Positions 1 to 10,079 of a stretch of 64,000 nucleotides of DNA are shown here, one piece after another (the first letter of the stretch is position 1; each line of letters begins with the position of its first letter). The translations under genes and the position numbers were made by a program. The stretch lies in NCBI RefSeq assembly GCF_028372415.1, contig NC_092872.1, positions 8,562,001 through 8,626,000 of the forward strand, in the 5' to 3' direction. Under the pieces are notes generated by a model. The model saw nothing but the letters and a program-made list of their open reading frames with translations. It was not told the origin of the DNA and searched no databases. The stretch is from Notamacropus eugenii. Lineage: Eukaryota > Chordata > Mammalia > Diprotodontia > Macropodidae.

Positions 1-655
1 ATAATATGGAGATTTGTACTCCAGAACGCAGCTCACCTGTAAAGTTAGAGATTTCCCCTCCAAGCAATCTGAGCTTTGATACTCCAGATGTAAACGCTGC
101 TGTAAGTCAAGATTTGCAGAATGAAAATGTAGAAACTGTGGTTATTAATCAAGAAAGCAGTGTGACTGAGAACCAGGCTGTGGTTGCAGTAAAGCAGGAA
201 GGTGATACTCTTGGATTTACCAGTACTGTTGACAATGCTGTTAGGTCAGACACAAGCGAAAGAAGCCAGAACAACATAGTGGATAATAAATGGAAGCCTT
301 TACAAGGTGTGGGTAATCTATCAGCAGCTACAACTTCCAGTGCTATGGAAATTAAGACTTTGCCTTCTGTACCTGACACAAAACCACAAGGCCTTCGAAT
401 AGAAATCAAAAGCAAAAACAAAGTTCGTCCTGGTTCTCTCTTTGATGAAGTAAGAAAAACTGCACGACTAAACCGGAGACCAAGAAACCAGGAGAGCTCT
501 AGTGATGAGCAGACTCCTAGTCGAGATGACAACAGCCAGTCCAGAAGTCCAAGTAGGTCTCGAAGTAAATCTGAAACCAAATCAAGACACAGAACAAGGT
601 CTGTCTCATACAGTCACTCAAGAAGTCGATCTCGAAGTTCTACATATTCTTACCG
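1..655 (+). CDS. NKTR: NKTR, 3' part of the large exon (5' partial)
   Basis: NKTR encodes the NK-tumour recognition protein, a large nuclear protein with an N-terminal cyclophilin-type prolyl isomerase domain and long RS-rich tails, connected with pre-mRNA splicing. Only the C-terminal third of the big exon is here; the frame is already open at base 3, so the Met at 6 is internal and not a start. The segment contains the conserved block KPLQGVGNL, LRIEIKSKNKVRPGSLFDEV and RPRNQESSSDEQTPSRDD that I recognise from mammalian NKTR, then an RS/SR-dipeptide region (SRSPSRSRSKSETKS..., SHSRSRSRSS). The exon ends ..TAC CG|gtgagc, donor GT at 656-657, phase 2, so the last Arg codon is completed by the next exon. 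Reading on into the intron gives TGA at 657-659. The isomerase domain lies upstream of the window. Identity is confident from several conserved stretches and from the following exons. Confidence 0.95.
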
Positions 656-777
656 GTGAGCAGTTTTCTAGTTTTGCTTCCTCTTCCTCCTCTTATGCTC
701 CTCCCCCACCAAAAAAAAAATTCCACTGTTTGATAAAATGTCAGAACTGGGAGACACCTCAAAAAAAAAACTGTTAG

Positions 778-850
778 AACTAGAAAGGGCCCTCAAGATC
801 ACTCGGTCTAACCTCATTTTATAAATTAGGAAACTGCTATAGAAATTGTA
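778..850 (+). repeat. MIR3-like SINE fragment
   Basis: Text matches the common mammalian MIR3-like pattern: AGAAAGGGCCCTCAAGATCA, then CCTCATTTTATAAATTAGG and AAACTG. Short and diverged; boundaries approximate. Confidence 0.5.
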
Positions 851-3619
851 ATTTGCTTAATAATGTTAGATTTATTTAGAGGGAAAAAATTAAATCATCT
901 TTTAGATAGTCTAATGATAAGCTGTTAGTTGACAAAGTGGTGCACATTTCCAAGACATGACACCATTAATAGGAGACAGGGAATTTTCCATAAATGCCTA
1001 GCTCTGTATTCCATGTAGTCTATATGGTGAAAAGAATGAAACTAAAGATATTTAAGTCTAGGGAAGAACACTGTAATGGAAGGTTGCTGGCTGGCCCCTT
1101 TTCTGTTTTTTTATAAAAAAATTTCCCTTCTCTTCAGTTACATCTTATGTCTCGTTACTCATCCCTTTCTACTATATTTTCAGTACTTAGATGAGTCTGT
1201 TATCTCATCAGTGCAGTTGCTTCCTCTAGCTATGCATCTTTTGTTTTATGTTTTCAATTAATGAGGATTTAGTTTCTTTTCCTCACCTCCTCCCATCCCC
1301 AGAAACAGAATGCTTAGAAGAAATTGCATAGTTAAGCAAAATAAATTCCCAAATTGGCTGTGTAAACATGTATGTCTCATTCTGCATCTCAGTCACTTCT
1401 GCTTCAGGAGGGAGGTAGTGTTTACTATCAAGCGTTTTCTCCAGCAGTTCATCTTACAACTCTTCTACTTATCTTGGACCTCAGTTGGTCCTTTTACAAA
1501 TATTCCACAGGAAGTCTTCCTCTAGGTCTTTTCATCATGCTATGAGAGTTAGTGCAACACTCAGCCTATTTGTAAGACAACTCCCCACTACCACTTTTTC
1601 CAGTCATATATTTGGTTGATAACCATTATACCACTTCTTAATTCATCATCGTTAGTATGTTCCATTTTAATCAGAGATATCATATGTCTCAGTTGCTTGT
1701 GATATTACCTGCAATTTTAATTATAAGGTTGTGGTAACATGATTTTCAGTATTATGATATCAGAAGATATTTGTGTTTAAAAAGATGGCCTTTTGTGTTA
1801 GGCAGGAGGTTAGGATTAATGAACTTTCTGTGCAGTTTCTCAGCTGTAATCGAACCCTATTTCTTCGTCCTCTTTGATTCCTGACCTAGCTTATTCGTTA
1901 TCCATTTGCAGGGTTGTGTCCTAAAGTGGACTCGTGGATTAGTCATTTAGCTGCATGTTATACCCTGGATAGTAAATATTCTTTATTTACTTGATATTTT
2001 TCTTTGTGAATTGTTAGGCTGAAATCTTAGGTATTTGTATGTATCACTTAGGAGGCACTATAACATACTGAGACTTATTTAATAACACAGTGTCATCCAC
2101 AAACATGAGCATCTGGAATCCTTATGCTAGTAGAGGTCAGTGGCCACCCCCTCCACCCCCCAGTATTGGAAGGACAAAAGAAAAAAATACTCTTTTTGCA
2201 TTTAAAATGTTTAAAAAAAAACAGTAAAGTAGGACAGTGCTTGAGAGGGAGATAAGCTAAGCAGGTCAATGGACTTTTCTTTTTCTGAATAGGGACAGAA
2301 TAGGGAATATTTGTGCATGTTTTATAGTAATCGGGGATTTAAAGGGCAAGTCCTGTGAGGGAATGGTGTCAGAGGCGTAAGTGAAGGAGTTGGCTTTTCT
2401 AAGAAGGACCAGAACAGAAGAGAACAGGTTGGAGGCTGATGGTGAGGGGGGATTTGAGGTATAGAATTGGGCAAAAGAGAGATCTCACTCTGGGACCCAG
2501 ATTTCTTGAGGTCCTCAACTGAGAGGGGGAGGGGGAAAGATGTTATTTTTATTGGCTTAAGAAAAGGTTTGGAACAGATAACTCTGGGAAATTTAGTAGG
2601 GATAAAAGATTAAAAGATTGTGCTGCAGTGAGGCCACAGTAGAGATTAGAGAACATGAATTCATTCATTGTTGATCATGTCACGTGTTTTCCAGTGCGCT
2701 TCTTATAGGTATTCCTGATACATACATGTACAGATATGTGAAATTTCTGTAGTCTAGAATCCTTTATCCTTCATATTTCTGCTTAACGTTATTTTTCTGA
2801 CACTTTTCATTGTCCTTAGTGCCTGCCTTTGACTGGGAGGTATACATTGACTTCATCTGAAGAATTTCTCTACCTCTTTATCCACTGCTACAAATTTCAA
2901 AGCAAATTTTTTGCTTATTTATACTATGTATCTTCCACTGTCATGAGAATGAAATGTCTTAATGCCTTTGGTTGTATAAAGAAACCAATTCTACCAACTC
3001 GTTTCCATCCAACTTCAGCTTCTTTATTTCTTTGGGTTTCATTTATGAATGAATGAATAAAAATGTATGAAGCACTTGCTTTATTTTCAAGCACTGTGTG
3101 TTCTAAGGTAAGTGTGCAAAAGTACCAGAACAGTCTGTTCCCTCAAAGAGCTTTCACATTTTCCAAAGTAGAGCCTCTAAGAAGCAGAGGGGGCTAGAGG
3201 GAGAGATGGATGACTTATTAAGATGAAGTGCCCTCCTAGTGGAGGACAAAGGGCAGCAGCAAGGCTGGCAGTACAGGGACTGCTTCTTCCAGGAATAGGT
3301 TGGTTCCTTGGTCTTCGAATAGCAGTTTTTGTTTTAAGGCTACTAAAGTTAAAATGATTTTGAGAAGTGGTGTATAGAAACTGACTCTTACTTAGCACCT
3401 TCTGCCTCTTTTCAGGCCTTCTCCCATCTTCACTGTGGTTTTTCTCTTTGGCTCATAGCTATTTTCCTCCAGAACATTTTTTCTGTTTTTCCTTTGCAGT
3501 CTGCTAATAGCCTCAGTTGATTTTTACCCTGTGTAATTTGAACTGTGGTTATTTGAGAGATTGTCTCATTACCTGGGCAGTGTCTTACCTTCTGAGTTAG
3601 CTTCTGTTAAGAGTCCTTA

Positions 3620-4335
3620 CGTAAAAGTTTTTGGGAGGTTATTTTGGAGTCTTCCTTCTCCTTCACTTTTCCTTTCTTATCAGTTACTGGGTTTTATCAA
3701 TTCTAGCTCCTCAGTCTCTTCCATTTTCTTGTATACCCTTTGCAACTTCCAAGGACAAACCTGGTTTTCCTTTCTACACTTCACCCGCTCCACTCCTTCC
3801 TTATTTATAAACCTGGTCACATCATCTCTTTTCTCAAAAAGCCCCACTGACTTCCTTGGTTGGTTACTAAATTAAAGTAACAGACTTTTTCTTGACATTT
3901 CAAACTTCACAAATGGGCAATATGTTTATCTCATTTTAGTTTCTTTCATGGATACCATTTTGTGTCTCTCAAACTGGTGTCATTTTTTTCTGTTTTGCTG
4001 CCTTTGCTTATGTTATTCTCTTCTGTCTTTGCCTACTGAATTCCTACCCATCTTTTAAAATATTTTTTAAAATTAAGCAAAATTAAATGTGACTCATGCC
4101 ATTTCCTCCATGAGGCCATCACTAAGCCCATTGGTTGGTAACAGCCTTCTCCTTTGACCTTTGCATATATAACTTTGTTCTTTGCTCCTGAGGTACTTAC
4201 TGCGTGATGGCTTATTTGTCTTCTACCTAGCCCCCTGACAGCCTATAACAGTGTTTGCTTATCACCTGAACTTAGCATGGGGCTTTTTATGTATAGTCAG
4301 GGGTTAATAAATGTTTACTAAGTGAATGAATGAAC
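3620..4335 (+). repeat. L2 LINE 3' fragment
   Basis: Diverged L2 3' end in the sense direction: CTGCCTTTGCTTATGTTATT, CTACCCATCTTTTAAAATA, CATTTCCTCCATGAGGCCAT and the terminal GGTTAATAAATGTTTACTAA followed by a GAATGAATGA tail. The last 100 bases are the clearest; the 5' limit is a guess. Confidence 0.65.
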
Positions 4336-4462
4336 AAACACAGTTTTCTTTTAAAATCATCGTTCTGAAATCACCTTTTTCACCACATAAAAAAATGTGC
4401 TGCTTTATGTTCACTGATTTAAGTTGTATATGTTCATACCTCAAACTACTTGTGAATTGTAG

Positions 4463-4558
4463 TTCAAGAAGTTATTCTAGAAGTCGGAGCAGAGGATGGT
4501 ACAGTAGAGATCGATCACGAAGTCGCAGTAGTTCTTATCACAGTTATAAAAGCCACAG
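4463..4558 (+). CDS. NKTR: NKTR RS-repeat exon (96 nt)
   Basis: Second NKTR coding exon in the window. Acceptor ..gaattgtag|T at 4462/4463 and donor CACAG|gtaagt at 4558/4559. The first base completes CG|T (Arg). The exon then reads SRSYSRSRSRGWYSRDRSRS followed by RSSSYHSYKSH and ends with AG| of an Arg codon. This matches the mammalian NKTR RS tail (RGWYSRG.. in human). Length is 96 nt, a multiple of three, with phase 2 at both ends, so skipping it would keep the frame. Arg-Ser dipeptides of this kind are usual targets of SR kinases and place the protein in nuclear speckles; that is family knowledge, not visible here. Confidence 0.93.
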
Positions 4559-5150
4559 GTAAGTTTGCCTCAAGTGGAAAACTATTCTGTAACATATTTT
4601 TAAAAGGATATCATTTGTTGTTGCACATTGTAGGCTCTTAGTGAATACTTGCTGACATCGATCTGTACACTGTCATTCTACAGTCACTGTTGTCTCTTCC
4701 CAATAGCTGTAAAAAGACATAAGGAGATAGAAGTCATTGAGGAGAAAACAGTAATTGGTCAAACACTAGACAGAGGATGATTGAGTTGAGATAAAAGACA
4801 AAAGGCTATAAAGAAATGATTATATGTGTATACTTTGTGTGCCTATCCCTATGGGGTCCTGAGGTTCTTGAGTTGGGGAGGGAAAATAGAAACCCTCAGT
4901 CTATGAAGCAAAGAAAGGAATCTAAGGATACATAGACCATGGGTATCTTCATATTCTTCCAAAATTCTGTTTTTATTCAATTGCATGTACTTTTTCACTC
5001 TTGGAAGGTGGGGGGTATGGGGAAGGATGTACACACATGTGCATGCTTTTAGCCACCAGTTTTGTCAGGAAGTAGAACTTGATATTCTTGTTCCCCAGAG
5101 CTTCAAGCCCAGAACCTACCAATTTCTAGGTGTTTCTTAGAATCTTTCTT

Positions 5151-5165
5151 ATTGTTTCTCACTCT
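5151..5165. repeat. Target-site duplication, left copy
   Basis: ATTGTTTCTCACTCT; matches ATTGCTTCTCACTCT at 6959-6973 with one difference. It directly precedes the poly-T (reverse poly-A) of the L1. Confidence 0.8.
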
Positions 5166-6958
5166 CTTTTTTTTTTAATATCTTTTTTATTTTTTTTAAT
5201 GTTCTACAATCACTACCATAAAACTTAAGATTTTTATCCCCCCACACCTACCTCCCACCACCCCCCTCCCTTCCCAAGACGGCATACAATTCTATATAGG
5301 ATCTACATGTGGTTTCCTATTGAATATGTTTTCACTACAGTCATGCTGTGTAGATAAACTAAAATAAATGGAAGAAATCATATAACAAATCAAAACATAA
5401 TACACACACACAATACACACACAAACATGATCTGCTACATTCTGCGAATGAATTCCATAGTTCTTTCTGAGTGTGAAAGGCATTTTGCCTTAGAAAACCA
5501 TTGGGAGTTTTTTTTTTTAAGTTCTTGTGTTATTATGAAGTTCCAAGTCTCCCAGAATAAACTCTCACACACTGTAGTCATTGCTGTGCACAAAGTTCTC
5601 CTGGTTCTGCTCCTTTCACTCAGCTTCATATCATATAAGTCCTTCCAGGCCTCCCTGAAGTCTTCTTGTTCATCATTTCTTATGGCACAATAGTACTCCA
5701 TTATGTTCATATACCATAATTTATTCAGCCATTCCCAATGGATGGGCATCCCCTTGATTTCCAGTTTTTGGAAACTACAGAGTGCTGCTATAAATATTTT
5801 TGCACATGTGGGACCCTTTCCCATTTTCTTGGGGATACAGTCCTAGTAGCAATATTGCTGGGTCAAAGGGTATGCACATTTTTGTAGCCCTTTGGGTATA
5901 GTTCCAAATTGCTCTTTAGAATGGTTGGATGAGCTCACAGCTCCACCAACAATGAATTAGTGTTCCAACTCTCCCACATCCTCTGCAACATTTATCATTT
6001 TCCTGTTCTGTCATGTTTACCAGTCTAATAGGTGTGATGTGATACCTCAGAGTTGTTTTGATTTGCATTTCTCTAATCAAAAGTGATTTAGAGCATTTTT
6101 TCATATGATTATAGATATCTTTAATTTCTTCCTCTGAAAATTACCTATTCATATCCCTTGACCATTTATCAATTGGTATAGTTGTACATTTGAGTCATTT
6201 CTCTATATATTCTAGAAATGAGGCCTTTATCCCTGAGATTAGCTATAAAAATTCTTTCCCAGTTTACTACATCCCTCCGAATTTTGGTTGCATTGGGTTT
6301 GGTTGTGCAAAAACTTTTCAGTTTAATGTAATCAAAATTATCCATCTTGCATTTCATAATGCTTCCTAGCTCTTCTTTAGTCAAAAATTCTTCCCTTCTC
6401 CATAAATCTGATAAATACACTATTCCTTGCTCCTCCAGTTTGTCCCTGGTATCAATCTTTATACCTAGATCGTGTACCCATTTGGACTTTATTCTTGTGT
6501 ATGGTGTCAGGCATGGGTCTATTCCTAGTTTCTGCCGCACTGTTACCCAGTTTTCCCAGCAATTTTTTTTGAACAGTGAGTTCTTATCCCAGAAGCTGGG
6601 GTCCTTGGGTTTATCAAAGAGGGGGTTGCTATATTCCTTGCCTACTGTGTCTTGAGTGCCAAGTCTATTCCACTCGTCTGTCCTTCTGTTTCTTAGCCAA
6701 TACCAAGTGGTTTTGATAATTGCTGCTTTATAATACAATTTGAGTTCTAGTAGGGCTAGGCCACCTTCCCTAGCATTTCTTTTCATTAGTCCCTTTGATA
6801 TTCTGGACCTTTCGTTCTTCCAGATGAATTTTGATATTATTTTATCCAGCTGTAGAAAATAATTATCTGATAGTTTAATTGGTATGGTACTAAATAAGTA
6901 AATTTATTTAGGTAGAATTGGCATTTTTATTATATTAGCTTGGCCTACCCATGAGAAA
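5166..6958 (-). mobile_element. L1 LINE, 5'-truncated, ORF2 C-terminus plus 3'UTR
   Basis: Antisense L1 insertion in an NKTR intron. The minus strand encodes the C-terminal part of L1 ORF2 in several broken frames: 6169-6786 (GLALLELKLYYKAAIIKT, TWYWLRNRRTDEWNR, DKGLISRIYREM), 5916-6104 (IREMQIKTTLRYHITPIR, GTLIHCWWSC, the Cys-rich end) and 5435-5824 (CAKIFIAALC, MEYYCAIRNDE). The 3'UTR runs to about 5166, where the + strand shows an interrupted T tract, the reverse of a poly-A tail. A 15-bp target-site duplication with one mismatch brackets it. No endonuclease or catalytic RT core remains, so it cannot move by itself. The frame breaks show it is not young. Confidence 0.93.
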
Positions 6959-6973
6959 ATTGCTTCTCACTCT
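6959..6973. repeat. Target-site duplication, right copy
   Basis: ATTGCTTCTCACTCT, partner of 5151-5165; marks the 5' truncation point of the L1. Confidence 0.8.
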
Positions 6974-7334
6974 TAACACTCTAGACCCATAGCAGGATGT
7001 CATTTCCCTTTCTCACATGGTCTGCAGATCCCTTCTACCCACTCTCATCAATTCACTACCCTAACGCTAGATATAGCAAACTTAGTATTGTAGTGTTTTA
7101 TGTGGTACCTGTGTTTCAAAAATATCCAAACAGAAGAGTTTGTAAGCAGTATTGGGTCTTTCATGTACAATACTAGTGTATTTTAAAGACCTAAACAGGA
7201 TTTGTGTGGCTGCATGTTCTAAAAGTTGCTATTGAGTTTTCACTATTACTGATCGTTAAATATTTGGGTTTTTATAATTTTGCAATAGCCCACTTTAATC
7301 TACACAATTTTTTTCTGTGAATATTTAATAGTAG

Positions 7335-7391
7335 GACATATAGCAGAAGCCGATCCAGGAGCAGCTCTTACGATCATCACAGCCGATCCAG
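7335..7391 (+). CDS. NKTR: NKTR RS-repeat exon (57 nt)
   Basis: Small NKTR exon, reading (AG)G ACA TAT AGC..., that is R-TYSRSRSRSSSYDHHSRS and then AG|. It corresponds to human SHRTSSRSRSRSSSYDPHSR. The acceptor is a tandem TAGTAG (7329-7334). Using the second AG gives the human-like SHRT; the first would add three bases and insert a Ser. The donor is CCAG|gttcga at 7392, weaker than the others because +3 and +4 are T and C. 57 nt, phase 2 at both ends. It lies between a 2.8 kb and a 0.9 kb intron. Confidence 0.9.
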
Positions 7392-8307
7392 GTTCGAACT
7401 GCATTTTTATATAATAATGTAGCGGATGCTATCGAACTTAAAGGTTTCTTCTTCTCTCTCCTTCACACATTACTTTGTATATGTTCTGTATTCACTATGG
7501 GCCAGGGCTGTTCATTTTTGTCTTTGTATCTCCAGCACATACCACAGAACTTTGCTAACTATTCATTGAATTGGATTTATAGAATGCTTTTTTCACAACA
7601 TCCCTGTGAATTAGGTAGTCCAAACATTATCCCTAGTCAGTTGATGAAAGTAGAGGCTCAGAGAAAGAAAAATTTATCTAGGATTACATGGTTGGTAAAA
7701 TGAAGTCTAGCCTGGAACTCTGTCTGATACACTGCACTCCTTAGTACATGCTGGTATCATTTATGTTTATTTCATAGTCCATTAATTTAAAATATATTTT
7801 ATCCTCTTTGTAATCAAAATAAATTGAACAGGATTAAATTGTTTCTAAAACTAAAGGTCTTTATCTGACCATTTATGCATCAGTGCACTATGAATGTATG
7901 AAAGAAAAAACATGTTTCTCTTCTAAAGGACAAACTATGAGGACTGCATATGACAGCGATGACTAGGGAAGGGGGAAGTATCAAAAAGTAACAATTGATT
8001 TAAAATTGTAATGGCAGCTATTTATGGAACATAATTGCTTAAGAAGATCTCAACCTCAATATATTTCATTGTAATTTTGTAGTTCCTTTTATTAGGGAAA
8101 AGAGATAAATATTTTTATGTTTAATATAATGAACCTATCATTCCCATTAATGATAAATGTTTTTTTGTTACACAGTTTGTCATATATTTTCACTATATTG
8201 TGCCTCTTTCAAGATAGAGCCCTATACCTACATAATTCCTTAAAGTAGTATATATGAGTGATTACCTCTGAAAAGCTTTCAGTATTTGTTGTTTCTGGTT
8301 GAAGTAG
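7392..8307 (+). other. NKTR: NKTR intron (0.9 kb)
   Basis: Contains diverged L2/MIR-like text at about 7520-7730 (GTATCTCCAGCACATACC; GTAGAGGCTCAGAGAAAG). The rest is AT-rich with nothing recognised. It ends in a tandem acceptor GAAGTAG with a poor pyrimidine tract. Confidence 0.8.
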
Positions 8308-8409
8308 ATCCTACACCTATGACAGCTATTACAGCAGAAGTCGCAGTCGAAGTAGGAGCAAAAGGAGTGACAGTTACCGACGATCTCGGAGTTATAATAG
8401 ACGGTCCAG
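8308..8409 (+). CDS. NKTR: NKTR RS-repeat exon (102 nt)
   Basis: Acceptor ..gaagtag|A and donor TCCAG|gtaagc at 8410. It reads (AG)A SYTYDSYYSRSRSRSRSK RSDSYRRSRSYNRRS AG|, matching the SYTYDSYYSRSRSRSRSQRSD region of mammalian NKTR. 102 nt, phase 2 at both ends, again beginning and ending inside Arg codons. An alternative AG at 8303-8304 would add one Ser. Confidence 0.92.
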
Positions 8410-9473
8410 GTAAGCATCATTAAGTTGGACTCTTGGAACTCCCTCTGGGTAACTCTTTGCAGAGTTATTTTTGTTAAGAGATTGTGTCAAACAGAAGAAG
8501 GAATAAGTCTGACTGCAGAAATAGTATTTTCAAATCTTGAATTTTAAAAAACATTACATGTCAGTCTAGATCAAAGAGTTAACTTTTATTGGTTTTCATT
8601 CATGTGAATTTTCAAAATGAATTTTTAAATATTCGTGCTTCCTTGGACAAAGATTCATTTTGGAAGAAATGGAGGGTAATGCTACAAAAAACTATGTTCC
8701 CCTTTCTGCATCAAGGCCATTGCTTAGAAATAATCAAGACTGACAGAACCAAATACTTTTTGAAGAGAAAACTGGAAGCTAAAAGAAAATGCAGTGAGTA
8801 TTTACTTTGATTAGAAGATCAAACTGCTTGGACCAGTTATCCAGTAAAAAACACTTTGATAATATATTAGAGGAGCCTCATAGCAGCATGGTAATGATTC
8901 TTTTTAGGATACTTATATTTTAGATTAGTGGTTGGTGAGTAAAGAATGGTAGTAAGCTTCTGTCTTGACCAATATCCCCCATTTTTCTGGGTTCCCACAA
9001 TTTGAAGTCACTGACCCTGGGCTGCCATTGAACTCCTTGGTTCACCTGTTTCTCTTTTCATTTAACCATTTTTCTTTCATCATTCATTTTAAAAATAAAA
9101 AATGAGAGCTAATATTTCTTTTGGATTGTGAATTACTTTGTTAAATCAGCATTCTGCTGTATTTTTACATGGGATGCAAAGAATTTTCTGGCATTTGAGC
9201 TTCCGTCCTTTATTCGTTCTATGTTAAGCCTGGCGTTACTCTCCTAAAGTGTGAAAATGCCTGAGAGTCCCGTTGACCCATTCTGTTCTCACTACTAGGC
9301 CACCTCCCACCTCCTTCCAGCTTTTTTTCTGTTATTCTCAATTTTATATCTTTCTTATAAATAAGCATGTTGAGAATTGTGTTCTCAGGATGCTTTTATC
9401 GTATAGAAGGTATGAGAATACGAGTTTGAAGTTTTAAAATTAAGGGGTTGTCTGTGTTGTTCCTTTCGTACAG
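8410..9473 (+). other. NKTR: NKTR last coding intron (1.1 kb)
   Basis: Donor gtaagc at 8410, acceptor ttcctttcgtacag ending at 9473. No repeat or coding segment recognised inside; AT-rich. Confidence 0.8.
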
Positions 9474-9561
9474 GAGTTGTCGATCTTATGGCTCTGACAG
9501 TGAAAGTGACCGAAGCTATTCTAATCACCGGAGCCCCAGTGAAAGCAGCAGATACAGCTGA
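9474..9561 (+). CDS. NKTR: NKTR terminal coding exon with stop
   Basis: The first base completes AG|G (Arg). The exon reads SCRSYGSDSESDRSYSNHRS PSESSRYS and then TGA at 9559-9561. This is the conserved C-terminus of NKTR (CRSYGSDSESDRSYSHHRSPSESSRYS in human, one residue different). The acidic/Ser-rich end contrasts with the basic RS exons before it. The acceptor is CAG|GAG, a third potential tandem acceptor, although GAG is rarely used. The same exon continues as 3'UTR. Confidence 0.95.
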
Positions 9562-10073
9562 AAAGTTCCCTTGGTGGTGCTGATTATATTTTTATTTGAA
9601 AAGTATCAGATATGTGAAAAATGTAATGGCAGTCAGTCCACTGTTCTGTCCTTCAGTATCAGGTGGAAACAAGGGAAACCAGCCCCCGCTCGATCAGTCT
9701 TGAGCTCTTTCGGTGGTGAACAGAAGACTGAAAAGCACGCAGATCTTTCACTTAGGAGATTATTTTTGGCTGCGTTTCACAGCAGCCAACTATGGAAACC
9801 AGTTGTTGTTTTTTTTTTTCAAATCAAGTTTTCCCTTCCACCAAATTGTATCTCATTGTAAATTTCATGATTACTTAAAGTCTGTCCCAGAATGTTCCTC
9901 ATGGAACCTTGGGTTTTTTGGCCTTTTGTTCACATTTTAGTTTCTGGGCTGCCAAGAGTAGAACTGTGAAGGAGAGTTGTCCGAGGCTGCCATTTCTCTT
10001 TATTAAACTGATAGAAGTTTTCAAACTGTTTATGCACCGATTCAGTGGTGTCTTGTACATACATACTCTCGGA

Positions 10074-10079
10074 AATAAA
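10074..10079 (+). terminator. NKTR: Proximal poly-A signal of NKTR
   Basis: AATAAA about 510 nt after the stop codon, in GGAAATAAAACCACACAG. Use would give a short 3'UTR form. Confidence 0.5.

Larger units (their letters stand above)
656..4462 (+). other. NKTR: NKTR intron (3.8 kb)
   Basis: Intron from donor gtgagc at 656 to acceptor ttgtag ending at 4462. It holds a short MIR-like piece around 778-850 and an L2 fragment in its 3' part, described separately. The stretch 900-3590 is AT-rich unique-looking sequence with no coding frame, RNA gene or repeat that I can name. The few ORFs there are short and show no homology that I recognise. Confidence 0.85.
4559..7334 (+). other. NKTR: NKTR intron (2.8 kb) with antisense L1
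   Basis: Intron with donor gtaagt at 4559 and a tandem acceptor aatagtag ending at 7334. About two thirds is the 5'-truncated L1 at 5166-6958 (minus strand). The parts 4560-5150 and 6975-7330 look unique and non-coding. Confidence 0.88.

Noticed and set aside
6..659. Intact small gene starting at the Met at position 6
   Set aside because: The frame is open upstream of the Met and the sequence matches the interior of NKTR; its stop at 657 is intronic.
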